Virus record (IMG/VR): IMGVR_UViG_3300042887_000783
Location: 1 to 23,007 of that record
Reading direction: 5' to 3' (one strand)
DNA length: 23,007 bases
Source of the DNA: a virus
The notes beneath the pieces were generated by a model. It did no database searches, was not told the DNA's origin, and worked only from the letters and a program-made list of their open reading frames with translations. Positions 6,089-13,121 of the stretch are shown here, piece after piece. Within the stretch, counting starts at the first letter, position 1. Each line of letters opens with the position of its first letter. The position numbers and the translations under genes are program-made.

Positions 6089-8392
6089 TTGTCAGAAATG
6101 CGCTCAAACCCTGAGATCGAAAAGATTATTGTAGCAGCTACTATTCTAGCAAAAGAATACAAGCACCAATATGTCACCTTAGAACATATCAGCATTGCAT
6201 TGATAGAATTCCCAGACTTTAACAAACTGTTGGACGAGTTTGGTGTAGAGGTAGAAAATCTACTGCGCGATTTGTATGACTATGTTGGCCAGCAAGATCA
6301 CTTGGTCTTGTTAGAAGGTGACGTAACTCCGCAACGTACACATAGTTTAGAGCGTGTGTTTAATCGTGCGTTTACACAGGTATTGTTTAGTGCCCGTGAA
6401 GAGATGTTGCCCATTGATCTATTCCTAAGCATCAGTCAAGAGCCTAACAGCCATGCGGCATATTTCTTTCTCAAATACGGCATTAATCGTAAGAAATTGG
6501 TGGAATTCTTCTCAGAAAACAACCAAGAACGCCTAGGACATAAGCCAACTAAACGTGATACCACTAAAAAGGATTATGCAGATAAAATCCTTGAAGAGTT
6601 CTGTACCAACCTTAATCAACAGGTTAAAGATGGCAAGATTGACCCTGTAATTGGTCGTGAATACGAGCTTGAAGAGATTGCACAAGTATTAGCTCGTCGT
6701 CATAAATCCAACGTACTAATGATTGGTGACCCCGGTGTAGGTAAAACTGCTATTGCAGAAGGGCTAGCACACAAAATTATTCATGGCGAAGTACCAGAGT
6801 ACTTAAAAGAATACACAGTATACAATCTAGAGATTGGTAGTTTACTAGCTGGTAGTAAGTATCGTGGCGAGTTTGAAGAGAAATTCAAAGACGTTATGAC
6901 TGCCCTAACCCAAAAAGGTAAAACAATCCTATTCATTGATGAAGCGCATCAGATGCAAGGTGCTGGTGCAGGTAGTTCAAGTTCAGTAGACTTTGCTAAC
7001 ATGATTAAACCAGCATTGGCCAAAGGTGGTATTAAAGTTATTGCGTCAACTACCTATGAAGAATACACACAGTCATTTGAAAAAGACCGTGCCCTAATGC
7101 GCAGATTCTACAAACTAAATGTAGACGAGCCTACAGCTAAAGTAGCCAAGGATATCTTATACGGTCTACGTAATCACTTTGAAAAGTTCCACGGTGGTGC
7201 TATTGCTGATGAAGCAGTTGAAGCCGCAGTTGACCTAAGTGTACGCTATCAAACAGACAAACGCTTACCAGACAAAGCAATTGACCTTATTGACATGAGC
7301 TGTGCTAAAGCTAAGATTAAGAATCCAGACTTTGTTATTGGTAAAGAGGAAATTGTTGATACTATTGCTAAAGCCACAGGTATTCCACGTGAAAACTTGC
7401 TAAGTGAAAAGGCCAAAGATAGCCTGATCAATCTCGAAGCAACGATCAAAGACAAACTATACGGCCAAGATGATGCTGTAGATCAAGTATTAGAAAAGAT
7501 CTACGTAGCCAAAGCTGGTATGAAGTCACATAATAAACCAGTAGGTAATTTCTTATTCTTAGGTCCAACAGGTACAGGTAAAACAGAATTCTGTAAGCTA
7601 CTAGGTGAAGCATTAAGTATGAAGTTGATACGCTTTGATATGTCAGAGTATCAAGAAAAACATTCAATGGCTAAACTTATTGGTGCTCCTCCAGGCTATG
7701 TTGGCTATGAAGATGGCAACTTAGGTGGTGGCTTGTTAATTAGTGAGATTGAACGTAACCCACATTCAATTATCTTACTAGATGAAATTGAAAAAGCTCA
7801 CCCAGACATCAGTAACTTGTTGTTACAGATCATGGACGAAGGTACAATTACTGGTAGTAACGGTAAGAAAGCAGATGCACGTCACGCTATTGTTATTTTA
7901 ACCAGCAACCTAGGTGCTAGTGATGGTGAGAAAAACGCCATTGGATTTGGTCGTAGTCAGACCAAAGAAGGCACAGATGATGAAGCGGCTAAACGTTTCT
8001 TTAAACCAGAGTTCCGCAATCGTTTAGATGCTGTGGTTAAGTTTAATAAACTTGATAAACTAGCTATGAAGAAAATTGTTGTTAAATTCTTAAATGAGTT
8101 AAACACATTACTAGAAGAAAAATCTATAGTAGTACGCCCAACAGAAGCACTTGTAGATCATTTAGTAGATGTTGGCTTTGATCCTGCAATGGGCGCACGT
8201 CCACTAAGCCGTAAGATTAACGACTTAATCAAAGTACCGTTAAGTAAGAAAATCTTGTTTGATCATATTGATGACGGTAGCATTATCACTGTAGATTGGG
8301 CCGAAGACACTGTTAAATTTAACGTTGCAGCCCCTGTATTAGATTTAATAGAAAATAAGACAGTTGACGAAAACGGGATCATAATTTTATAG
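6089..8392 (+). CDS. ClpA/ClpC-type AAA+ unfoldase (TTG start)
   Basis: A 767-residue two-ring AAA+ protein, close to ClpA in length and lacking the ClpB middle domain. Residues 1-145 form a Clp-N domain. D1 has Walker A GDPGVGKT (213-220), Walker B LFIDEAH (281-287) and a YRGE pore loop (259-262). D2 has GPTGTGKT (492-499), ILLDEIEKAHPD (562-573) and the GYVGYED pore loop (536-542). An IGF tripeptide (618-620, in NAIGFGRS) matches the ClpP-docking loop, so it probably feeds a ClpP peptidase; none is encoded here, suggesting use of host ClpP. The start is a TTG at 6089, six bases after AGAGG; the ATG at 6098 is too far from that site. It shares the promoter of the dnaJ-like gene. Confidence 0.93.
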   Translation: MSEMRSNPEIEKIIVAATILAKEYKHQYVTLEHISIALIEFPDFNKLLDEFGVEVENLLRDLYDYVGQQDHLVLLEGDVTPQRTHSLERVFNRAFTQVLFSAREEMLPIDLFLSISQEPNSHAAYFFLKYGINRKKLVEFFSENNQERLGHKPTKRDTTKKDYADKILEEFCTNLNQQVKDGKIDPVIGREYELEEIAQVLARRHKSNVLMIGDPGVGKTAIAEGLAHKIIHGEVPEYLKEYTVYNLEIGSLLAGSKYRGEFEEKFKDVMTALTQKGKTILFIDEAHQMQGAGAGSSSSVDFANMIKPALAKGGIKVIASTTYEEYTQSFEKDRALMRRFYKLNVDEPTAKVAKDILYGLRNHFEKFHGGAIADEAVEAAVDLSVRYQTDKRLPDKAIDLIDMSCAKAKIKNPDFVIGKEEIVDTIAKATGIPRENLLSEKAKDSLINLEATIKDKLYGQDDAVDQVLEKIYVAKAGMKSHNKPVGNFLFLGPTGTGKTEFCKLLGEALSMKLIRFDMSEYQEKHSMAKLIGAPPGYVGYEDGNLGGGLLISEIERNPHSIILLDEIEKAHPDISNLLLQIMDEGTITGSNGKKADARHAIVILTSNLGASDGEKNAIGFGRSQTKEGTDDEAAKRFFKPEFRNRLDAVVKFNKLDKLAMKKIVVKFLNELNTLLEEKSIVVRPTEALVDHLVDVGFDPAMGARPLSRKINDLIKVPLSKKILFDHIDDGSIITVDWAEDTVKFNVAAPVLDLIENKTVDENGIIIL

Positions 8393-8400
8393 TCACCAAA

Positions 8401-8439
8401 CGGCTCCGATAAATAATGTTAGCATATTATTAGGAGCCG
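8401..8439 (+). promoter_or_regulatory. hairpin hiding the ribosome binding site, with a late promoter inside
   Basis: CGGCTCC (8401-8407) pairs with GGAGCCG (8433-8439), with a possible inner AATAAT/ATTATT stem. The 3' arm contains the AGGAG ribosome binding site (8432-8436) of the gene at 8443. The late motif lies between the arms at 8409-8415, so a late transcript starting near 8421 lacks the 5' arm and leaves the site free. Confidence 0.65.
8409..8415 (+). promoter_or_regulatory. T4-type late promoter motif (GATAAATA)
   Basis: ATAAATA inside the 8401-8439 hairpin, 27 bases before the ATG at 8443. The predicted start near 8421 gives a 22-base leader with AGGAG. Confidence 0.6.
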
Positions 8440-8442
8440 ATC

Positions 8443-8607
8443 ATGGCAAAATTGCATGAAGAAGTAATCGTAGTAAAAGTAAGTAAACTGTTAAAAGATA
8501 GCGACAATGAAGCTGTTATCTTAGACAGCGATACTTTAGCTAGTATCGAAGCAGTAGTACAAGAGCTTGCAGGCGCAGGCACACTTGTAGAAGTTCAAAA
8601 AGCATAA
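8443..8607 (+). CDS. small acidic protein, unknown (54 aa)
   Basis: A short gene with an excellent ribosome binding site (TAGGAG, 6 bases before ATG). The 54-residue product starts MAKLHEEVIVVKVSKLLKD and ends AGAGTLVEVQKA. The pattern suggests strand-helix-strand, with hydrophobic strands EEVIVVKV and TLVEVQ around a helix LASIEAVVQELAG. I do not recognise it. Its translation appears to be confined to late transcripts by the upstream hairpin, which suggests that early expression is harmful or wasteful; a virion-associated or glycosylation-related role with the next gene is possible. Confidence 0.7.
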   Translation: MAKLHEEVIVVKVSKLLKDSDNEAVILDSDTLASIEAVVQELAGAGTLVEVQKA

Positions 8608-8631
8608 TTCAATTAATAAGAGAGATTTTCA

Positions 8632-9480
8632 ATGAGCACAAAACAATCAAAGCGCATCAAACCCAACGCACCTAGCATAATCAAAGGTGCACCAGGACAG
8701 GCAATGGCTGTGCCTGCAGGTGGTCAACCTCAAGGTCAACAATTTGACTTTAGTAAAGTGCATATCCACTTTGGTATTCCATGTTATGGTGGTATGATCA
8801 CAGAGCCATGTATGACCAGTTTCCTACGTTTCATCTTAATGGCAAGTAAAATGGGCTTACAATGGTCATTAGACACTATGGTCAACGAGTCATTAGTTAC
8901 ACGTGCTCGTAACAACTTGATGGCTAAGATGATGACTAATCAAGCGGCAACACATTTTATGTTTATTGACGCAGACATCCGTTTCCAACCAGAAGCTATC
9001 TTTATGATGATTGCAGCTGATAAAGATGTTATCGGTGGATTATACCCTAAGAAAGCATTACCTATCAGCTATGTGATCAACGTTAAACCGGGTACACAGA
9101 TCATTAACGATATTTTCCCTGTTGATACTATGGGTACTGGCTTTATGATGTTTAAACGACACGTATATGAAAAACTATGTGTTGCACACCCAGATAGCAA
9201 ATATGTAGATGATGTTGGTCTAGGTAAACAATACGAGCCAACTATGTTTGCAATCTTTGATTGCGTAATTGATGAAAAAGGTCACTATCTGTCAGAAGAC
9301 TGGACATTCTGTCGTCGTTGGGCAGCGTTAGGCGGCGAGATCTATGCTCATGCTAAAGTGTTATTAAACCACTGCGGTCACTATGAGTTTGCAGGTGACT
9401 TGAGTGTATTAACCGGTGGAAAGCCAACTATGCCAGATATCACACCAGATCAAATGGAAGCCAAGAAAGCACAACAATAG
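8632..9480 (+). CDS. GT-A fold glycosyltransferase-like protein
   Basis: A 282-residue protein. After a flexible 40-residue N-terminus rich in Pro, Gly and Gln, a GT-A-like domain begins (VHIHFGIPCYGG at 43-54). The segment ESLVTRARNNLMA (86-98) is followed by FIDADIRF (111-118), whose DAD is the metal- and nucleotide-sugar-binding DxD motif (113-115). A second acidic patch SEDWTFCRRW (221-230) fits the catalytic-base region seen in phage and hypothetical GT2-like enzymes. The donor and acceptor are unknown; phages use such enzymes to modify virion proteins, phage DNA or host surface glycans. It is 24 bases downstream of the small gene with an AGAGAGA site, likely in the same late transcript. 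Confidence 0.8.
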   Translation: MSTKQSKRIKPNAPSIIKGAPGQAMAVPAGGQPQGQQFDFSKVHIHFGIPCYGGMITEPCMTSFLRFILMASKMGLQWSLDTMVNESLVTRARNNLMAKMMTNQAATHFMFIDADIRFQPEAIFMMIAADKDVIGGLYPKKALPISYVINVKPGTQIINDIFPVDTMGTGFMMFKRHVYEKLCVAHPDSKYVDDVGLGKQYEPTMFAIFDCVIDEKGHYLSEDWTFCRRWAALGGEIYAHAKVLLNHCGHYEFAGDLSVLTGGKPTMPDITPDQMEAKKAQQ

Positions 9481-9482
9481 TC

Positions 9483-9929
9483 GTGAACAACGAAAATCTC
9501 AAATTTGAAATCTCTCTAAGCGGAACATACTGGGGTAAAAAACCCCAGTTTTCTGTTTGGTTAGATGATCATCCTGTAGTACAGACTGAACTAGCAAACC
9601 CTACACAGACAGTTACCTTTGAGCGTGAAGTTATTGAAGGTCCCCACGAGCTCAAAATTCGTTTAGAAAATAAAGATCAAAAAACTGATACTATAATTGA
9701 AAATGGTGCAATAGTTAAAGATATGCTACTCAATATCGATGACATTACCATTGATGATATCAGTTTAGGCAACTTACTTTGGTCAGCTGAATATCATTTA
9801 GATGCTCCACAACAATATCAAGATAAGACTATTACACAACTAGATAGCTGTGTTAATCTAGGGTGGAATGGCACCTATGTTCTTAAATTTTCAAGTCCTT
9901 TTTACATTTGGCTACTAGAAAAGCTATAA
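9483..9929 (+). CDS. beta-rich protein, unknown, possible carbohydrate-binding fold (GTG start)
   Basis: A 148-residue protein starting with GTG three bases after the glycosyltransferase stop; no in-frame ATG occurs until the middle of the gene. Alternating hydrophobic patterns (LKFEISLSGTYWG, PQFSVWLDDHPVV, HELKIRLENKD) suggest a beta-sandwich of the kind found in small carbohydrate-binding modules, but I cannot assign a family. The later part contains DIDDI-like acidic strands and an aromatic C-terminus (SPFYIWLLEKL). The protein at 10826 has a loosely similar plan. A perfect terminator-like hairpin lies inside the first 25 codons (9529-9552), which is odd for a gene expected to be read through from the glycosyltransferase. 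Confidence 0.7.
   Translation: MNNENLKFEISLSGTYWGKKPQFSVWLDDHPVVQTELANPTQTVTFEREVIEGPHELKIRLENKDQKTDTIIENGAIVKDMLLNIDDITIDDISLGNLLWSAEYHLDAPQQYQDKTITQLDSCVNLGWNGTYVLKFSSPFYIWLLEKL
9529..9552 (+). terminator. intragenic terminator-like hairpin
   Basis: ACTGGGGT (9529-9536) and ACCCCAGT (9542-9549) form a perfect 8-bp stem with a 5-A loop, followed by TTTCTGTTT. It lies about 50 bases inside the gene starting at 9483 and could terminate or attenuate transcription coming from the glycosyltransferase. Confidence 0.6.
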
Positions 9930-9930
9930 G

Positions 9931-9937
9931 ATAAATA
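9931..9937 (+). promoter_or_regulatory. T4-type late promoter motif (GATAAATA)
   Basis: ATAAATA in the 30-base gap before the ATG at 9960; predicted start near 9943, leaving a 17-base leader. Confidence 0.6.
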
Positions 9938-9959
9938 TAGTAAAGACACTGGATTTACT

Positions 9960-10826
9960 ATGTTCCTTACTGAATTATTTGAAGCAACAAACAAAAGACA
10001 TGCGAGCTTCTGCTTTGGTCGTATGAACCCGCCCACAGTTGGTCACGGTCAACTAATTGACACTGTAGCTAGTGCAAGTCAAGGTGGCGATTACTTTATA
10101 TTTGTTAGTCAAACACGCGATAGTAAAAAGAATCCCCTAGATTACGCTACAAAAGTTAAATTCATCAAAGCATTATTCCCAAGTCATGCCGGACATGTAG
10201 TATATGATCCAGAAATAAAAACAATCATGCAGGCAGCTAATTGGTTGTTTAACGCAGGCTATCGTTCGGTTACGTTTGTGGCTGGTAGTGATCGACTAGC
10301 TAGCTTTAAAGAACTACTAACCAAATATAACGGACAGCCAGACGGATACAACTTTGATAGTATTAATTTTGTCAGCAGTGGCGATCGTGATCCTGATGCT
10401 GACGGGATAGCAGGTGTTAGTGCTAGTTCAGCACGTGCCGCGGCCGAAGCAGGCAATTTAGATGCATTTGCACAAGCAACAGGTGCTGGTAAACTAGCCG
10501 AACCTTTATACAATGCAGTACGTAAAGGCATGTTGTTAGCAGAAGCAGAATCAGTACCAGCACATGCTCCTATCGGAGCAGACTGGGCCCGGTTACCAGA
10601 ATGGAAAAAAGAATGGTATCGTAATTGGACAGGCGGTTTATGCAAACATCCACAACCATATCACGAACCCCGTTGGTATGATGCAAACAGACCAATGTCA
10701 GAATCTAGCGGATATATTCCAAAGAATAAGAAAGAAGCTCGAGACCCTCGTTGGTCAAATGCGCTTACTGTAGACGTACACCCAGACACCCCAAATAAGA
10801 ACCTCAAAGCATTTAAGTTAGCATAA
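9960..10826 (+). CDS. nucleotidyltransferase of the cytidylyltransferase/NMNAT superfamily with capsid-targeting-like N-terminus
   Basis: A 288-residue protein. Residues 15-27 (ASFCFGRMNPPTV) and the following GHGQLI match the nucleotide-binding HxGH-type motif of the cytidylyltransferase/NMNAT fold, here TVGH (26-29). VTFVAGSDR (104-112) and GVSASSARAAAEAG (152-165) fit the later nucleotide-binding motifs. Such enzymes transfer AMP or CMP to make NAD, CDP-alcohols or related compounds; the substrate here is unknown. The N-terminus MFLTELFE, followed by A, matches the T4 prohead protease rule (L/I-x-E before A/G), as does LLAE/A at 195-196. Residues 196-288 are a separate proline-rich, aromatic tail ending in a VDVHPDTPNKNLKAFKLA-type motif. 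It may therefore be packaged in the head and cleaved. Confidence 0.82.
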   Translation: MFLTELFEATNKRHASFCFGRMNPPTVGHGQLIDTVASASQGGDYFIFVSQTRDSKKNPLDYATKVKFIKALFPSHAGHVVYDPEIKTIMQAANWLFNAGYRSVTFVAGSDRLASFKELLTKYNGQPDGYNFDSINFVSSGDRDPDADGIAGVSASSARAAAEAGNLDAFAQATGAGKLAEPLYNAVRKGMLLAEAESVPAHAPIGADWARLPEWKKEWYRNWTGGLCKHPQPYHEPRWYDANRPMSESSGYIPKNKKEARDPRWSNALTVDVHPDTPNKNLKAFKLA

Positions 10827-11146
10827 TGTTAGTTGATATGTGTGTAGAAGTCCATTGTATTCAACCAAGTTGGGTACAACTAGAAAATAGTCGATACAGA
10901 ATCTACTTAGATAACGAACTTATGACCGAACGTGATTGGGTTTGGGATCAAAACATCTATATCAACGAACATTTACTTGCAGACATTTTACCCAATACTG
11001 CACATACTATCAAAGTTGAAGTTATTAAATCTAATCCGGCGCATCTAACAGAGCTAGTTTTTAGAAATTTCCTAGTAGAAGATGTGCTACACGATACTTA
11101 TACCCACGAAATACACAGAGATACTGTATCCTTTAGTATAGCATAA
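10826..11146 (+). CDS. small beta-rich protein, unknown
   Basis: A 106-residue protein starting at a TAATG overlap with the previous stop; an alternative ATG lies 12 bases further on. The sequence is strand-rich with several Trp/Tyr (SWVQLENSRYRIYLDNELM, HTIKVEVIKSN) and resembles in plan the 9483 product: a YLD/WLD turn, then a strand ending in KVEV or KIRL. No membrane segment or signal. Function unknown; a small virion protein or sugar-binding module is a guess from fold pattern alone. The stop is directly followed by a late motif. Confidence 0.7.
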   Translation: MLVDMCVEVHCIQPSWVQLENSRYRIYLDNELMTERDWVWDQNIYINEHLLADILPNTAHTIKVEVIKSNPAHLTELVFRNFLVEDVLHDTYTHEIHRDTVSFSIA

Positions 11147-11149
11147 ATA
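11143..11149 (+). promoter_or_regulatory. T4-type late promoter motif ATAAATA
   Basis: Overlaps the preceding stop codon. The expected start site, six bases after the last A, is 11155, exactly the A of the next ATG, which would make a leaderless mRNA. Confidence 0.5.
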
Positions 11150-11154
11150 CACAT

Positions 11155-11319
11155 ATGAAGATAAACGAAATTACTAAGAACATAAAAGAAGACGCCAGTG
11201 GCGGCGGCACTAGCTCAGGTGGCATTGCCACTAGTATGGGCGGTGGTGCTGGATTTGGTACTAGTATTTTCATGCGCAGAAACCCTGCCCCAAAGAAAAC
11301 TAAAAAGAGTAAGAAATAA
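11155..11319 (+). CDS. small Gly/Ser-rich, basic-tailed protein with capsid-targeting-like N-terminus (54 aa)
   Basis: A 54-residue product: MKINEITKNIKE, then DASGGGTSSGGIATSMGGG, then a basic tail (MRRNPAPKKTKKSKK). The N-terminal helix ending in I-K-E before D resembles T4 internal-protein leaders cut by the prohead protease. The Gly/Ser core with TSSGGIAT and the lysine-rich end would suit a small DNA-associated head protein. There is no Shine-Dalgarno sequence; the gene depends on a late motif placed so that transcription may start at the ATG. It ends in a TAATG overlap with the Dps gene, so the two are co-expressed. Function is inferred from pattern only. Confidence 0.7.
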   Translation: MKINEITKNIKEDASGGGTSSGGIATSMGGGAGFGTSIFMRRNPAPKKTKKSKK

Positions 11320-11759
11320 TGGATGAAAAATTTATCAATGGCTTAAAAATTGCATTTGCTAGCCAATATGCGTTTGCTATCAAAGCACAGAACTTTCACT
11401 GGAATGTAGAAGGTCAAGACTTTTACCAACTACACCAGTTGTTTGAAGATATCTATAACGAAACCTACGGTGCTGTTGATGCATTTGCAGAAAACATTCG
11501 TAAGATTAAAGCATATACTCCAGCTAGTCTACATCGATTCTCAGTGCTATCAGCAATTGATGATGAAACTGGTATATTACCACCAGAAGCTATGGTAGCA
11601 GAACTGCTACGTGATAGTGAAAAAATGCAAGAAATTATGAAGCATTTATTTGTACAAGCAGAAAACATTGGCGAACATGGGTTAAGTAACTTCCTAGCAG
11701 ATCGTCAAGATGCATTTGCTAAACATGCATGGTTCCTAAGAGCTACAGCAAAGGCATAA
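11319..11759 (+). CDS. dps: Dps-family miniferritin
   Basis: A 146-residue four-helix protein of typical Dps length. The ferroxidase signature is complete: H27 in FHWNVEG, H39 and E43 in LHQLFED, D54 and E58 in VDAFAENI. Dps proteins form 12-mers that oxidise and store iron and, in many bacteria, protect DNA from oxidative damage. The usual lysine-rich N-terminal DNA-binding tail is short here (MDEKF). It starts in a TAATG overlap with the small head-like protein and sits between two proteins with capsid-targeting-like N-termini. It might protect phage DNA or scavenge iron during infection; Dps itself carries no leader of that type. Confidence 0.9.
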   Translation: MDEKFINGLKIAFASQYAFAIKAQNFHWNVEGQDFYQLHQLFEDIYNETYGAVDAFAENIRKIKAYTPASLHRFSVLSAIDDETGILPPEAMVAELLRDSEKMQEIMKHLFVQAENIGEHGLSNFLADRQDAFAKHAWFLRATAKA

Positions 11760-11763
11760 TATT

Positions 11764-12582
11764 ATGGATATGAAGAAACTGTTAGAAGCAGTAGATAAGT
11801 TCGCAGGTGAAGTAGTAGGTCAAAAGCCGGGTGATCAATGGAAGGGCACAGATAAAGCACCTCCAGGTAAAAAACTAGTAGGTGACAGTATCCTTAAAGA
11901 TCTAAGTCGCGGCCCTACTCCTAAAACTAAAGAACAAGATCTAGCAGAACAGTTTGAACAGTTCTTACAAGCCTTAGAAGAAGAAAACCTAGGGGTAAAC
12001 GCTAAACGTCCAAAACGCACAAGCGATCGTCCTTCGCGTGAGTATACTCCGTTGGATAAACCAAGTAAACGTTATACTACAGTCAAACTAGATACAGACG
12101 AAAGCCGAGGGCACAAAATAATTGCTACTAAATTGGATAATATGGATCGTATGCAGAACGTACAAATTCCATCTCCACAAGAACGTCAGGCACAGTTAGC
12201 TAAACAAAAAGAACAACAACCCAAAAAACAAGTTAAAGAATACGGTGCTAATCAGCCACAAGGCACTGCTGGCCAAACCTCTGTTAGTCAACAGCCTGCA
12301 GCACAGCAAACTCAACCAGATCCCAAACAGTTAGCGGCTACAAATCAAGCACTAACAGCTATGAAGTCTGCTACGGGTTCTAGTGCGCCAACTACAAACA
12401 TTGCCAAAGCATTAGATGCCGCCAGTCAAGGTAAGCCTGTTAATCAAACAGATATGAAGACTCTAGAGCCAATGATGAAAGATATGGCTACTGTAGCACA
12501 AGATCCAAAACTCGCTGGTCAGTTTAAAACTTTAGCCCAACAAATACAACAAGTTCAACAACAACAAAAACAAAAACCTTAG
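11764..12582 (+). CDS. Gln-rich low-complexity protein with capsid-targeting-like N-terminus
   Basis: A 272-residue hydrophilic protein, largely disordered. MDMKKLLE before A (8/9) fits the prohead-protease-like leader. Next come a KPGDQWKGTDKAPPGKKLVG segment and an acidic helix (KEQDLAEQFEQFLQALEEE, about 57-75), then basic stretches (KRPKRTSDRPSREYTP). From about 140 onward Gln is very abundant, with a final helical region ending QQIQQVQQQQKQKP. There is no enzyme motif. Composition and leader suggest an internal head protein or scaffold-like factor; known T4 internal proteins are likewise small, charged and cleaved. The gene ends tail-to-tail with the minus-strand gene, the two stop codons overlapping at 12579-12582. 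Confidence 0.75.
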   Translation: MDMKKLLEAVDKFAGEVVGQKPGDQWKGTDKAPPGKKLVGDSILKDLSRGPTPKTKEQDLAEQFEQFLQALEEENLGVNAKRPKRTSDRPSREYTPLDKPSKRYTTVKLDTDESRGHKIIATKLDNMDRMQNVQIPSPQERQAQLAKQKEQQPKKQVKEYGANQPQGTAGQTSVSQQPAAQQTQPDPKQLAATNQALTAMKSATGSSAPTTNIAKALDAASQGKPVNQTDMKTLEPMMKDMATVAQDPKLAGQFKTLAQQIQQVQQQQKQKP

Positions 12583-13016
12583 TCGTCTAAGTCTTCTGAA
12601 ATTTCAGCTGCTAACCGCAATTCTTTGTCTAGTTGTTTGATCCGTGATTTAGCAGAACTTAATTTGTTAAACAATCTAGCTTGACGCTTTCGGTTAACGT
12701 AGATACAAAACTTATCACTTTCATCTTTTTTTACTTCTGCCAGTATATCGCCTCTAAATCCAATCTTAGCAGTATACACCGGTGGTACATCTAATAGTGT
12801 ATCAAACCACAATAGAATACTATCACCTTTTTGCCCAACTTTAACCAGAGTTTGCTTAAACTGGCCGCTGGTATTAGCCTTACGCATAACCATTGCCGCA
12901 GTGCGAACACCCTGCACTTGTATAAGTCCTTCTTCGTCAACCCAGAAGTCTACACCCTCTTCCATCCCATTGTAAGGATCTGAAATAACTTCCAATAGTT
13001 GTTCTAATATTTCCAT
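12579..13016 (-). CDS. unknown protein, only minus-strand gene inside the block
   Basis: A 145-residue soluble protein. Strand-rich core with FWVDEEGLIQVQGVRTAAMV and DSILLWFDTLLDVPP, then a basic stretch (FCIYVNRKRQARLF) and a C-terminal helix rich in Lys and Glu (SAKSRIKQLDKELRLAAEI). I do not recognise the family. It is transcribed against all its neighbours from a near-perfect sigma70-type promoter (13054-13082 on the minus strand), so it is probably expressed early by host polymerase, unlike the late genes on both sides. An early host-takeover or regulatory function would fit this but is only an inference. Confidence 0.78.
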   Translation of the reverse strand: MEILEQLLEVISDPYNGMEEGVDFWVDEEGLIQVQGVRTAAMVMRKANTSGQFKQTLVKVGQKGDSILLWFDTLLDVPPVYTAKIGFRGDILAEVKKDESDKFCIYVNRKRQARLFNKLSSAKSRIKQLDKELRLAAEISEDLDD

Positions 13017-13053
13017 GGTTTAATATATACCTTGAGTAGTTGATGATAGACAC

Positions 13054-13082
13054 ATTGTAACACCTTTTCTAATCGTTGTCAA
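13054..13082 (-). promoter_or_regulatory. sigma70-type promoter, minus strand
   Basis: Reading the minus strand: TTGACA (13082-13077), 17 bases, TACAAT (13059-13054). Start expected near 13047, leaving a roughly 30-base leader to the ATG at 13016. Confidence 0.8.
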
Positions 13083-13096
13083 GACTTTTATTGTTG

Positions 13097-13103
13097 ATAA
13101 ATA
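13097..13103 (+). promoter_or_regulatory. T4-type late promoter motif (GATAAATA)
   Basis: Late motif for the gene at 13122, start near 13109; the leader keeps a GAAGGA site (13111-13116). It lies only 15 bases from the -35 box of the divergent minus-strand promoter. Confidence 0.65.
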
Positions 13104-13121
13104 CTCTATAGAAGGAATTAT

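Noticed and set aside
10259-10645. Minus-strand open frame opposite the nucleotidyltransferase at 9960
   Set aside because: Antisense to an Ala/Ser-rich coding stretch of a well-supported gene; no start signals.
12975-13016. N-terminus MEILEQLLEV of the minus-strand protein as a capsid-targeting leader
   Set aside because: Val follows the Glu instead of a small residue, and the gene appears to be early.
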